The translations under genes and the position numbers were made by a program. From contig CAVWBH010000009.1 of assembly GCA_963753195.1 (NCBI GenBank), positions 682,001 through 746,000 on the forward strand: a stretch of 64,000 bases of DNA, read 5' to 3'. The notes beneath the pieces were generated by a model. That model saw nothing but the letters and a program-made list of their open reading frames with translations, was not told the origin of the DNA and made no database searches. The DNA is from Palsa-504 sp963753195 (GTDB lineage: Bacteria; Actinomycetota; Actinomycetes; Streptosporangiales; Streptosporangiaceae). Below, in pieces: positions 32,070-40,268 of the stretch (positions are counted from its first letter, which is position 1; each line of letters starts with the position of its first letter).

Positions 32070-32260
32070 GGTAGCCTCCAATCAGTCGCGGCCTGCAGGG
32101 CCGGGTCGGGGTGGCCACTCAGTGAGGATAAACAACGCGTGCAAGCCGGGCGCGGGGTTCGCCGGGCCGCGGCGCGACTCCGGGCCTCGGCGCGGGGCGG
32201 CGACTCCGGCCCTCGACTCCGGCCTCGACGCCGGCCCGCGACGCGGGGCCGCGACGGCGG

Positions 32261-33091
32261 TCAGTGGCGGCGGGCCGGGCGCCGGGTGCGCTCGTGGAAT
32301 TCGTGGTCCCGGCGGATGAGCCGTTCCAGCTCGGCTTGCTGGTCGTGGCCGATCCGGTCGGCGGAGCCGCCGGCCAGGCCCAGCACGCCGGCGGTCGAGG
32401 TCGCGACGTGGACGGTGCGGCGGCCGCCCGGGGCCAGCCGGGACCGGCGGTGAGCGAGGATCACCACGCGCTGGATGGTGACCTGCTGGCCGCGTTCACG
32501 CAGGAACCGCTGCAGCTCGTCGGCGGGCTCGTTGAGCTGTTCGCTGGGCGAGCGTCCCCGGCGGTCGGCGATCAGCCGCTGCTCGACCAGGTTCCCGTAG
32601 TTGTCGTACTTGTCGCCCTGCCAGCGGTCACCGTCGACGTGCACGGTGGCGTTGACGTTCTTCACCTCGATGGCGAACAGGCCCGCCGGGCCCAGCAGCA
32701 GGTCGTCGATCTCGCCGCGCCGGTTGCGGTACCCGCGTAGCAGCGTCCAGTCATCACCGAGCGCGTGGCTCAGCTCGGCCGCGACCAGTTCCTCCCCCGC
32801 GATCCCGGCCTTGATCTTCTCTTCGACGCCGGTGTCACCAGCGGGCCGGAGCTCCGGGCGGGGCGCGCGGCGTTTTTCGGCCCCGACGGCGAAGGCCAGC
32901 CGCAGCCAGGTCCACCAGCGGCGGTGCGCACGAGCACGGTCCCGCTTGACCCTGATGGCCTGGACGCTGGCCTGGTGCCGGACACGCGCGTCCTCATGCC
33001 GGTCGTGCGCGCGCTGCTCCGCGGCCTGCCGCCGCAGCGACACGGCGGAGAGCATGTCGGCCGGGTGGTTGGACAGCTCGATGACCCGCAT
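32261..33091 (-). CDS. NERD domain (nuclease-related) protein
   Basis: A 276-residue protein. Residues 1-75 are a charged helical head (QAAEQRAHDRHEDARVRHQASVQA). Residues 90-190 form the NERD domain, with the acidic/lysine site GEIDDLLLGPAGLFAIEVKN resembling PD-(D/E)XK nucleases. The C-terminus is a further alpha/beta stretch (VVILAHRRSRLAPGG). NERD proteins are linked to DNA processing, with no fixed pathway. AAGGGG precedes the ATG. It is a single gene, opposite in direction to the small DUF1508 gene. Confidence 0.82.
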   Translation of the reverse strand: MRVIELSNHPADMLSAVSLRRQAAEQRAHDRHEDARVRHQASVQAIRVKRDRARAHRRWWTWLRLAFAVGAEKRRAPRPELRPAGDTGVEEKIKAGIAGEELVAAELSHALGDDWTLLRGYRNRRGEIDDLLLGPAGLFAIEVKNVNATVHVDGDRWQGDKYDNYGNLVEQRLIADRRGRSPSEQLNEPADELQRFLRERGQQVTIQRVVILAHRRSRLAPGGRRTVHVATSTAGVLGLAGGSADRIGHDQQAELERLIRRDHEFHERTRRPARRH

Positions 33092-33232
33092 GCCGCCCCT
33101 TCCCGCGGTGGCCCTGCGGTCCCATTATCACCGGGGCGCCGCGGGACAGGGGTGGGTCTTGCCTGGGCCAGAAGGCGCGGTTAGCGTTGATCGCGGCAGC
33201 AACGTGCCTGGCCACGAGGGAGAAGAGGCGCA

Positions 33233-33418
33233 ATGGCGGGGAAATTTGTCCTGGAAAAGGGCAGCACGGGTAAGTTCCACTTCAACTTGCACGCGGCCAA
33301 CGGGCAGGTCATCGCGACCAGCCAGCGCTATGAGAGCAAGGAATCCGCGCTGAACGGCATCGAGTCGGTCCGGCGCAACGCGACGGACGCCGCGGTGGAA
33401 GACAAGACCGGGGACTGA
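33233..33418 (+). CDS. YegP-like (DUF1508) small protein
   Basis: A 61-residue protein made of one DUF1508 unit: GKFVLEKGSTGKFHFNLHAANGQVIATSQRYESKESALNGIESVRRNA. Enterobacterial YegP has two such units, while single-unit forms are common in actinobacteria. Its exact function is not known. GGGAGAAGAGGCGCA lies before the ATG. It ends at a strong shared hairpin. Confidence 0.88.
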   Translation: MAGKFVLEKGSTGKFHFNLHAANGQVIATSQRYESKESALNGIESVRRNATDAAVEDKTGD

Positions 33419-33428
33419 CAAACACGAC

Positions 33429-33453
33429 GGGGCGCCGCGGTCAGCGGCGCCCC
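33429..33453. terminator. Bidirectional hairpin terminator
   Basis: GGGGCGCCGC and GCGGCGCCCC pair perfectly around the loop GGTCA, 11 bp after the DUF1508 stop and 29 bp before the convergent small gene stop. It should stop transcription from both sides. Confidence 0.75.
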
Positions 33454-33481
33454 GGGGTCTTCGCGGGTGAGCGGAGATCAG

Positions 33482-33673
33482 CTAGCTCTGCTGGTCATTC
33501 TGGCTGTCCACGCCCAGGTAACCCTCGGCCTTGTCTTCCCCCTCCTGGAGCTGGCTGTTGAACCGTCCGCCCGTCTTGTTCTCGGCTTCCTGCTCAGCCT
33601 GGTCCAGGCCCTTGTCCACGAGGTCAGAGTGCTCGCTGGCGAGGTTCTTGGCCTCGTCCATGAAGTCTGGCAT
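33482..33673 (-). CDS. MT0933-like antitoxin/CsbD-like small acidic protein
   Basis: A 63-residue acidic protein, MPDFMDEAKNLASEHSDLVD then KGLDQAEQEAENKTGGRF. The KGLDQAxxxAxxKTGGRF pattern is that of the actinobacterial family annotated as MT0933-type antitoxin. No partner toxin gene lies next to it, so the antitoxin label should be read loosely. GGGGGAAG precedes the ATG at 33673. It is likely cytoplasmic and mostly helical. Confidence 0.8.
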   Translation of the reverse strand: MPDFMDEAKNLASEHSDLVDKGLDQAEQEAENKTGGRFNSQLQEGEDKAEGYLGVDSQNDQQS

Positions 33674-33931
33674 CGGATCTTCCCCCTTCGGTTGCCCTAC
33701 TCGGTTCAGGCCTTTACCGTATCGTGACCTGCCGGCCCGGCGAGCGGGCGGTGGCGCGAACCAGGTGGACATCCCCCGGGCCGCCACGGGATGAGGCCAT
33801 CACGGTGGCGGAACGGTCCCCGGCGGCGGGGGTAGCGTCATGGGCGCGGTGACTTACCGAGACGCATGCCGTGGGCGGGGCCCGTACCATTTGCATGTGC
33901 TGCTCGGCTGCTCGGATCGCGGGAAGGTGCC

Positions 33932-35236
33932 ATGAAGATCGACAACAGTCCGGCCCGGGGGATGCGGGACCTGCTGCCCGCTGACGTCGCGGTCCGTGAC
34001 CATGTGCTCGAGTCGATCGCGGCGGTGTACCGGCGGTTCGGGTACCAGCGGATCGAGACCCCGGCGCTGGAGGACATCAACCGGCTGCAGAGCGGGGAAG
34101 GCGCGGACAACGAGAAGCTCGTCTACCAGGTGCTGCGGCGCGGGCTGCCGCCCGTGGTCGAGGCCGGCACCCCGGTGCTTGAGCTGGTGGACCTCGGCCT
34201 GCGATATGACCTCACGGTGCCGCTGACCAGGTTCTACGGGCACAACCACGCGTCGCTGCCGACGCCGTTCCGGTCATTCCAGGTGGGGCCGGTGTGGCGG
34301 GCGGAACGGCCGCAGAAGGGCCGCTACCGGCAGTTCTACCAGTGCGACATCGACATGATCGGCGAGGCCTCCGTGCTGGCCGAGGCCGAGCTGATCGAGG
34401 CAACCAGCGAGGCGCTGGCCGCGATCGGGCTGACCGGCACGACGATCCGGCTTTCGGACCGGCGGTTCTGGCTGGCGCTGGCCGCCGACACCGGAATCCC
34501 GGCGGACGAGCAGGCCGCGTTCTTCATCACGCTGGACAAGCTGGACAAGATCGGCTGGGACGGAGTGCGCGTCGAGCTCGCCGAGCTGGGGCTCGCCGCG
34601 GACCAGATTGCCGCCGTGGAGGAGAAGATCCGCGGGCTGGCGGGCCTGCCCGCCGACAAGCTGGCCGGGGCGCTGGCCGAAGCGGTACCGGGGCTGGCGG
34701 CATCGGTGATCGAGGACCTGATCGCCACCGCGGCCAGCCTCGACCGGCTGGCGGCAGCGCGGGAACTGAGCTGGGAATTCGATCCGACGCTGGTGCGCGG
34801 GATGGGGTATTACACCGGGCAGGTGTTCGAGATCACCCACCCGGATATGAGCGGGTCGGTGGCAGGCGGGGGCCGCTACGACAAGCTGATCGGGCGGTCG
34901 CTGGGGCACGACGTCCCGGCCTGCGGGTTCTCCATCGGATTCGAGCGGATCGTGGACCTGCTGGCCCGGCGTCCGGCCCGGGATGCGGTGGCGGTGCTGG
35001 TGGAAGCGGACGTCCCGGTGGCCGACGCGCTGGAAGCCGCCCGGGAGCTGCGGGCGGCGTACGGTCCCGGGCGCGTGGTCGAGACGGTGCGCCGGAGCGG
35101 GAAGTTCGGGGCGCAGCTGAACCGGCTGGAGGCGGCGGGGTTCAGCGGGTTCGTGGTCGTGGGCGTGCGGGACGGCGCGGTGGTACGCGGCGAGCTGCGG
35201 GCGCTCGGCGGCGGCGCGGGCGCGGGCGGCGCGTAG
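33932..35236 (+). CDS. hisS: Histidyl-tRNA synthetase
   Basis: A 434-residue class II aminoacyl-tRNA synthetase. Motif 1 region GMRDLLPADVAVRDHVLES, motif 2 FRSFQVGPVWRAERPQKGRYRQFYQCDID and motif 3 CGFSIGFERI are present. GMGYYTGQVFEI is the histidine-binding loop that separates true HisRS from HisZ. The C-terminal anticodon-binding domain (AVLVEADVPVADALEAARELR) ends in a Gly/Ala-rich tail. It charges tRNA-His with histidine. GGGAAGG lies before the ATG at 33932. Confidence 0.92.
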   Translation: MKIDNSPARGMRDLLPADVAVRDHVLESIAAVYRRFGYQRIETPALEDINRLQSGEGADNEKLVYQVLRRGLPPVVEAGTPVLELVDLGLRYDLTVPLTRFYGHNHASLPTPFRSFQVGPVWRAERPQKGRYRQFYQCDIDMIGEASVLAEAELIEATSEALAAIGLTGTTIRLSDRRFWLALAADTGIPADEQAAFFITLDKLDKIGWDGVRVELAELGLAADQIAAVEEKIRGLAGLPADKLAGALAEAVPGLAASVIEDLIATAASLDRLAAARELSWEFDPTLVRGMGYYTGQVFEITHPDMSGSVAGGGRYDKLIGRSLGHDVPACGFSIGFERIVDLLARRPARDAVAVLVEADVPVADALEAARELRAAYGPGRVVETVRRSGKFGAQLNRLEAAGFSGFVVVGVRDGAVVRGELRALGGGAGAGGA

Positions 35237-35294
35237 GGCGCGGGCGGCAGGGAGGGCGCGGGCGGCGGGACGGCGGCGCGGCGGCCGGGCTGAG

Positions 35295-35936
35295 TCACAG
35301 CTCCAGGCTGGTCCCGGGCTCGAGCCTGGCCACCGGTACGCCACTCGGGGCGGCGGCGAGGTTCAGCATCCGGCCGTACAGGCCCAGGCCATTGTCGTTC
35401 AGGATCGCGTCGTGTATGGCGTAACCGCGGGCGGGCCCGACGGCGCGGAAGTATTCGATCATCTCCGCGGCCTTGAGCCACGGGGCGCAGATCGGGACCA
35501 GGAGCGTGCTGACCGGGTCTTCGGGGATGGTGAACGAGTCGCCGGGGTGGAAGAGCTCGCCGCCGACCAGGAACCCGGTGTTCACCACGAGCGGGATCTC
35601 CGGGTAGATGAGCGCGTGGTCTACGCCGTAGACGTGGACCGAAACGCCGGCCACGTCCAGCGCGTCGCCGTGCCCGACCTCGTGCACCCGGTCGCCGAAC
35701 TCGCCGAACTGCGCGCAGATCGACTGGTTGGCCCACAGCGTCAGGTCAGGGTCGCTGGACAGCGCGGCGCGTATCGCGTCGGCGTCGAGGTGGTCCGGGT
35801 GCTCGTGGGTGACCAGGACGGCGGCCGCGCCGGCCAGGGCCGCGGGCGCATCGCTCCACGAGCCCGGGTCGATGACCAGGACGGCGCCGTCCTTTTCCAG
35901 CCTGACACACGAGTGCCCGAGCTTGGTGAACCGCAT
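35295..35936 (-). CDS. Metallo-beta-lactamase-fold hydrolase (UlaG-like)
   Basis: A 213-residue protein with the metal-binding THEHPDHLD motif (about 43-51) after MRFTKLGHSCVRLEKDGAVLVIDPGSW. Further ligands are H in LFHPGDSF and H in YAIHDAIL. This is the small MBL-fold type related to UlaG and to YfiN-like phosphodiesterase-fold proteins, with an unknown substrate. GGAGG lies 6 nt before the ATG. It is divergent from the YciI-like gene by 157 bp. Confidence 0.88.
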   Translation of the reverse strand: MRFTKLGHSCVRLEKDGAVLVIDPGSWSDAPAALAGAAAVLVTHEHPDHLDADAIRAALSSDPDLTLWANQSICAQFGEFGDRVHEVGHGDALDVAGVSVHVYGVDHALIYPEIPLVVNTGFLVGGELFHPGDSFTIPEDPVSTLLVPICAPWLKAAEMIEYFRAVGPARGYAIHDAILNDNGLGLYGRMLNLAAAPSGVPVARLEPGTSLEL

Positions 35937-36093
35937 CGCGAGCCTCCAGCGTGATGAATGGGCAGCTGAGAACCGGGCCCTACGATACATGTGCCGTACC
36001 GGGCGGCGGCGCGCCGCTCCGGGGCGCAAAACGCCCCAGGCTGGAACGTGTCTTGTGGCCGGGGCGCGGCCGGAGGCTGGTTACGCTGGATGT

Positions 36094-36393
36094 GTGGAGC
36101 TGTACGCCGTCCGGGAACGGCGGGGCGGACCGTGGGACTGGGGCCGCGGCCTGCGGGAGCAGGAGGGCTTCGATGATCACGCCCGCTTCATGGACGACCT
36201 CGTCGAGGCGGGGTTCGTCCTGCTCGGCGGCCCGCTGGAGAGTGATCGCGAGGTGCTGCTCGTGGTGAGCGCCGCCAGCGCCGGCGCGATCCGGGAGCGG
36301 CTCGCGGGCGATCCGTGGCTGCAGGACGGGACGCTGTCGATCGTGAGCATCGAGGGCTGGACGATTCTCCTGGGCGGCCGCTGCGATGGCTAG
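36094..36393 (+). CDS. YciI-like (YCII domain) protein
   Basis: A 99-residue alpha/beta barrel protein. The start GTG at 36094 gives MELYAVRERRGGPWDWGRGL. The HARFMDDLVEAGFVLLGGPLE segment holds the His/Asp pair seen in YCII proteins, which are small enzymes or partner subunits of uncertain role. Its 3' end overlaps glgC by 8 bp, so it may be cotranslated with it. Confidence 0.75.
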   Translation: MELYAVRERRGGPWDWGRGLREQEGFDDHARFMDDLVEAGFVLLGGPLESDREVLLVVSAASAGAIRERLAGDPWLQDGTLSIVSIEGWTILLGGRCDG

Positions 36394-37621
36394 GCAGCGG
36401 GTGCTCGGCCTGGTCCTGGCGGGCGGGGCGGGCACGCGGCTCGGGCCGCTGACCGCGGATCGGGCGAAGTCCGCCGTCCCGTTCGGCGGCCAGTACCGGG
36501 TGGTGGATTTCACGCTGTCCAACCTGGTCAACGGCGGGCTGCAGCGGATCTTCGTGCTGACACAGTACAAGAGTCACAGCCTGAACAGGCATATCACCAC
36601 CACCTGGCAGCTCAACAGCCTGCTGGATAACTACGTCACGGCGGTCCCGGCCCAGCAGCGGCTCGGGCCGCGCTGGCAGGCCGGGTCGGCCGACGCGATC
36701 TACCAGTCACTGAACCTGATCTACTCCGACCGGCCCGACCTCGTCGTGGTCGTCGGGGCGGACCATGTGTACCGGATGGACCCCAGGCAGATGATCGAGC
36801 AGCACGTGGCCTGGGGCGCGGGAGCCACCGTCGCGGCGATCCCCGTCGCGAGACCGGAGGCGGCGGACTTCGGCGTGGTGCAGGCGGCGCCGGACGGCCA
36901 CCTGATCGAGGCGTTCCTGGAAAAGCCGCCCGATCCGCCCGGCCGCCCGGGCCGGCCAGACGAGGCGCTGGTATCCATGGGGAATTACGTGTTCGACACC
37001 GAGGTGCTGGTGGAGGCGCTGCGCAAGGACGCGGCCGACGGCGGCAGCCGGCACAGCATCGGCGGCGGCGTCATCCCGATGCTGGTGCGGCAGCGGGCCG
37101 CGCACGTGTACGACTTCCTGCAGAACAAGGTGCCCGGTGCCGAGCCGGGCGAGCTCGGCTACTGGCGGGAAGTGGGCACGATCGACTCCTACTTCGACGC
37201 GCACATGGAGCTGTGCGCCACCCGGCCGGCGTTCAGCCTGCACAACCGCCGGTGGCCCATCCTGACCCAGGTGCTCTCATACCCCCCGGCCAAGTTCGTG
37301 CACGACGGCGACCAGGAGGGGCGGGCGTTCAACAGCCTGGTCAGCAACGGCGCCGTGGTTTCCGGCGGCCTGGTGCGCGACTCGGTCCTGTCACCGGGGG
37401 CCCTGGTCGACAGCCGGTCCCGGGTGAGCCGTTCGGTCATCATGCACGACGCACAAGTCGGCCGCCGGGCTGTCGTGGAGAACGCCATCCTCGACAAGAA
37501 CGTCGTGGTCGCGGAGGGCGCCACGGTCGGGGTGGACAAGGAGCAGGACCGGGCCCGCGGGCTGGCCGTGTCCAGCGGCGGCATCACCGTGGTCGGCAAG
37601 GGACAGTTCGTGCCGGCCTGA
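36386..37621 (+). CDS. glgC: Glucose-1-phosphate adenylyltransferase
   Basis: A 411-residue enzyme that makes ADP-glucose for glycogen synthesis. The nucleotidyltransferase signature is LVLAGGAGTRLGPLTADRAKSAVPFGG (about 8-34), followed by QYRVVDFTLSNLVNGG, GSADAIYQSL and the substrate loop GELGYWREVGTIDSYFDAHMEL. The C-terminal left-handed beta helix (SVIMHDAQVGRRAVVENAIL) is complete. A 199-bp part of this gene is duplicated as a frameshifted fragment at 39784-39982. Confidence 0.94.
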   Translation: MARQRVLGLVLAGGAGTRLGPLTADRAKSAVPFGGQYRVVDFTLSNLVNGGLQRIFVLTQYKSHSLNRHITTTWQLNSLLDNYVTAVPAQQRLGPRWQAGSADAIYQSLNLIYSDRPDLVVVVGADHVYRMDPRQMIEQHVAWGAGATVAAIPVARPEAADFGVVQAAPDGHLIEAFLEKPPDPPGRPGRPDEALVSMGNYVFDTEVLVEALRKDAADGGSRHSIGGGVIPMLVRQRAAHVYDFLQNKVPGAEPGELGYWREVGTIDSYFDAHMELCATRPAFSLHNRRWPILTQVLSYPPAKFVHDGDQEGRAFNSLVSNGAVVSGGLVRDSVLSPGALVDSRSRVSRSVIMHDAQVGRRAVVENAILDKNVVVAEGATVGVDKEQDRARGLAVSSGGITVVGKGQFVPA

Positions 37622-38004
37622 CCGGCGGCGCCCCTGCGCCCAGTTATCCGGAGGAGCTTCCGGTTACAGCGGTAATTTCGGGCTACGTGGTAGATCGAGT
37701 GCACCCCAATCCCCCAGATATTCCACATAGCGCGGATCTACCACGATGATTGGTGGGCTGTGAAATCGGGACGGCGTTCCGCAGAACTCAGCGGCCGTGC
37801 GCCTTTTGCCTGATTGCTGATAATGCAGGACTGGGCGGCCAGAACCATTCTCCCCGTGCGAAACAATTCGCGCTGGTGAGGGTGTCGATACGGCGCTGGG
37901 GCATGCTCACCTGCAATTATCATCTCGAAAGACTTCCCGAAAAAGGTATGGCAAACCCACGGAATCCTTTCGGCACGAGCCGCATTGATACGAAAGGAAC
38001 GTTA
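37622..38004. other. Region before the sulfatase, with a palindromic element
   Basis: A 383-bp gap. It starts with a small hairpin (CCGGAGGAGCTTCCGG near 37649). The palindromic element copy 2 lies at 37671-37747. The rest is AT-richer than average, with an in-frame upward extension of the sulfatase reading frame that I do not take as coding, although an ATG at 37948 cannot be excluded. Confidence 0.5.
37671..37747. repeat. Palindromic dispersed element, copy 2 (inverted)
   Basis: Reading on the minus strand it begins ATCGTGGTAGATCCG, GCTATGTGG and ends with CTACCACGTAGCCCG then AAATTACC, matching the element at 12651-12732 in order. On the plus strand CGTGGTAGATC (37687) and GATCTACCACG (37735) are exact inverted arms 11 bp long. 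The central bases differ between the copies, while the arms are conserved. Confidence 0.7.
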
Positions 38005-39672
38005 ATGGACGAATCTGATGCGGGCGCAAGCGGGATCACCCGGGCCGGGTTCCTGAAGGCCGCTGCTGTCGCTGCGCCAGCACTCCTCCTCGGCCGGACC
38101 GCGGCCGCCGCCGCCACGGTGAAACGGGCCTCTTCGCGGCGCCTCGGGCGTACTCGCGGTCTCGGCGGCATGAACGTGCTTCTCTTCCTGACTGACCAGC
38201 AGCGCGCGATCCAGCATTTCCCGCGCGACTGGGCCAGGCGCAACATGCCGGGCCTGACCCGCCTGCAGGAGCACGGCATGCTGTTCGAGTACGCCTTCAC
38301 GAACGCGTGCATGTGCTCACCGGCCCGCTCGACACTGATGTCCGGCTTCTTCCCGGCCCAGCACGGCGTGAAGTACACGCTGGAGACGGACATGCCCGCG
38401 CCGCAGTACCCGCAGGTCGAGTTGTCCACCAGCTTCAAGAACCTGGCCAGCGTCTCGCGGGCAGCCGGCTACACACCGGTCTACAAGGGCAAGTTTCACT
38501 GCAACAAACCCGCGAATGGCTCGGACTGGGTGCCCGAGGACGTCAACAAGTACGGCTTCACCCGGTGGGACCCGCCAGACGCCGGCGCTGACCAGAGCAT
38601 CCCCGAGGAGGGGGGAGGCAGCTACGACAATGACGGCCGGTTCATGAACTCGGAGGGCACGCCAGAAGCGGGCACCGAGGGTGCGGTCCAGTACCTGCGC
38701 GACACGGCCGCCAGGAGCCAGCCATTCTTCATGGTCGTGTCACTGGTCAACCCGCACGACGTGCTGCTGTATCCCAAGACCTACGAGAGCGGGGGCTATG
38801 ACCCGGCCTGGCTGGAGGGCGAGATCGGCCTGCCGGCGACGGTGGATGAGGATCTGTCGACCAAGCCGACCGTTCAGGCTGATTTCCTGCGGATATTCAA
38901 CGCCACCGGGCCCATCCCGACCCCGGAGATGAAGCGCAATTATCTGAATTTCTACGGCAACCTGATGAAGGCCTCGGACGAGTACCTGGTCAAGATCCTC
39001 GACACGCTCGAGGCGCGCGGCCTGCTGGAGAACACGCTCGTCGTCGCGACGGCCGACCACGGGGAGATGGGCACGGCCCACGGCGGGCTGCGCCAGAAGA
39101 ACTTCAACTTCTACGAGGAAACGACCCGGGTCCCGCTGGTCTACTCAAACCCACGCCTGTTTCCCAGGCCTGAGACGAACCGCTCGCTCGTCTCGCACGT
39201 CGACTTCCTGCCCACCCTCGCCGGCCTCCTCGACACGCCGTCACAGGCCCGGGCCAACTGGCAGGGGGTCGATTACTCCGACCAGATCCTGAGCCGTTCG
39301 GCCAGGCCACCCCAGGCCTACACGGTGTTTACCTATGACGACTGGCAGTCCGGCCAGGCTAGCGGCCCGTACCCGAAGCCACCGAACCACATCGTCAGCA
39401 TCCGCGAGGACCGCTACAAGATCGCCCGGTACTACGACACCAACGGAGAGGTGCCGCCCCAATGGGAGATGTATGACCTCGAGGCCGACCCACTCGAGCG
39501 CACGAACCTGGCCTACAAAGATTACCGGCGTACCCTCGAGCAGGAGCGAGAGTACAAGCGGCTGAAGCGCAAGCTGGCCCGCGTCGAGCAGACGCGGCTG
39601 CAGCCGCTGGGTTCGGAGGGCGGGCGCGGGTTTAGTCCGGACGGGCGGGCGCGGGCCGGGCAAGGGGCGTAA
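38005..39672 (+). CDS. Sulfatase (arylsulfatase family)
   Basis: A 555-residue exported sulfatase. Residues 1-40 are a signal-like head (TRAGFLKAAAVAAPALLLGRT) but with only one arginine, so Tat export is not certain. The metal site DQQ follows NVLLFLTD. The formylglycine motif is CSPAR in ACMCSPARSTLMSG, which needs FGly-generating maturation. Later motifs include GKFHCN, VNPHD and VVATADHGEMG. It cleaves a sulfate ester and the substrate is unknown. GAAAGGAA precedes the ATG. Its last codons lie inside the duplicated segment 39664-39782. Confidence 0.9.
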   Translation: MDESDAGASGITRAGFLKAAAVAAPALLLGRTAAAAATVKRASSRRLGRTRGLGGMNVLLFLTDQQRAIQHFPRDWARRNMPGLTRLQEHGMLFEYAFTNACMCSPARSTLMSGFFPAQHGVKYTLETDMPAPQYPQVELSTSFKNLASVSRAAGYTPVYKGKFHCNKPANGSDWVPEDVNKYGFTRWDPPDAGADQSIPEEGGGSYDNDGRFMNSEGTPEAGTEGAVQYLRDTAARSQPFFMVVSLVNPHDVLLYPKTYESGGYDPAWLEGEIGLPATVDEDLSTKPTVQADFLRIFNATGPIPTPEMKRNYLNFYGNLMKASDEYLVKILDTLEARGLLENTLVVATADHGEMGTAHGGLRQKNFNFYEETTRVPLVYSNPRLFPRPETNRSLVSHVDFLPTLAGLLDTPSQARANWQGVDYSDQILSRSARPPQAYTVFTYDDWQSGQASGPYPKPPNHIVSIREDRYKIARYYDTNGEVPPQWEMYDLEADPLERTNLAYKDYRRTLEQEREYKRLKRKLARVEQTRLQPLGSEGGRGFSPDGRARAGQGA

Positions 39673-39782
39673 CGGCCAAAAGGCCGGGAGGTACCGTCCC
39701 GGCCTGTTCAGTCGCTGGCTGAGGGCATGCGTCCTCGATCAGCCGTTCATCTGGTTGTTGCCGTGGGCCAGGAAGTTCGCCA
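39664..39782 (-). pseudogene. Duplicate of the 3' end of the peptidoglycan-binding protein gene
   Basis: These 119 bp match 40150-40268 with about four differences by eye. They contain the last codons of the peptidoglycan-binding gene (reading FLAHGNNQMNG, minus strand), its stop and the terminator hairpin. The copy stops at the same trinucleotide (TTCGCC) where a glgC fragment begins. It also supplies the end of the sulfatase gene (stop at 39670-39672). Confidence 0.8.
39680..39705. terminator. Terminator hairpin, duplicated
   Basis: AGGCCGGGA and TCCCGGCCT pair around GGTACCG. The same hairpin with loop GGTAGCG occurs at 40166-40191, downstream of the peptidoglycan-binding gene. The first copy serves the sulfatase gene, the second its own gene. 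Confidence 0.65.
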
Positions 39783-39783
39783 C

Positions 39784-39982
39784 TTCAGCCTGCACAACCG
39801 CCGATGGCCCATCCTGGGCCAGGTGCTCTCTTACCCCCCCGGCCAAGTTCGCGCACGACGGCGACCAAGAGGGGCGGGCGTCCAACAGCCTGGTCAGCAA
39901 CGGCGCCGTGGTTTCCGGCGGGCTGGTGCACGACTCGGTCCCGTCACGGGAGCCCTGGTCGACAGCCGGTCCCGGGTGAGCC
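39784..39982 (+). pseudogene. Fragment of glgC (199 bp)
   Basis: This stretch matches glgC at 37232-37430 with roughly a dozen substitutions by eye, plus one extra C (in a run of seven) and one missing base, so no reading frame survives. It corresponds to residues FSLHNRRWPILTQV...SRSRVS of the enzyme. It is joined without spacer to the duplicated 3' end of the peptidoglycan-binding gene. Confidence 0.85.
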
Positions 39983-40040
39983 TGGCCCGGCTGGGGGGCG
40001 GCAGCGCGACGCCCGTCGTGGGGGACCCACTCGCATCATT

Positions 40041-40080
40041 GTGGATCGTTACTGCCCGCCCGCGGGCAGTAACGATCCAC
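40041..40080. repeat. 40-bp perfect hairpin
   Basis: GTGGATCGTTACTGCCCGC (40041-40059) and its exact reverse complement (40062-40080) are separated by CC. The ends GTGGATC/GATCCAC recall the ATCGTGG ends of the dispersed elements at 12651 and 37671. It is not directly downstream of a gene, so a terminator role is unlikely. Confidence 0.75.
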
Positions 40081-40149
40081 GATAACGGGACTGGCCGGAC
40101 GGCGCCGGGGGGCGGGCGGATGGGGTGGGGGTGAGGAAGGCGGGAGCAG

Positions 40150-40268
40150 GGGGCGTAACGGCCAAAAGGCCGGGAGGTAGCGTCCCGGCCTGTTCGGTCG
40201 CTGGCTGAGGGCATGTGTCCTCGATCAGCCGTTCATCTGGTTGTTGCCGTGGACCAGGAAGTTCGCCA
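40150..40268. repeat. Original copy of the duplicated 119-bp segment
   Basis: This segment covers the terminator and last codons of the peptidoglycan-binding gene and is nearly identical to 39664-39782. The remaining coding sequence continues only from this copy, which marks it as the source. Confidence 0.8.

Larger units (their letters stand above)
39673..40224. other. Gene-free mosaic of duplicated fragments and palindromes
   Basis: The 552-bp gap between the sulfatase and peptidoglycan-binding genes is built from three things: a copy of the latter gene's 3' end (39664-39782), a glgC fragment (39784-39982) and a 40-bp hairpin (40041-40080). No intact gene remains. Such a patchwork points to repeated illegitimate recombination here. 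Confidence 0.75.

Noticed and set aside
37750..38004. Upstream extension of the sulfatase frame
   Set aside because: AT-rich and lacking a signal-peptide-like start; the ATG at 38005 has GAAAGGAA at good spacing, although 37948 remains possible.
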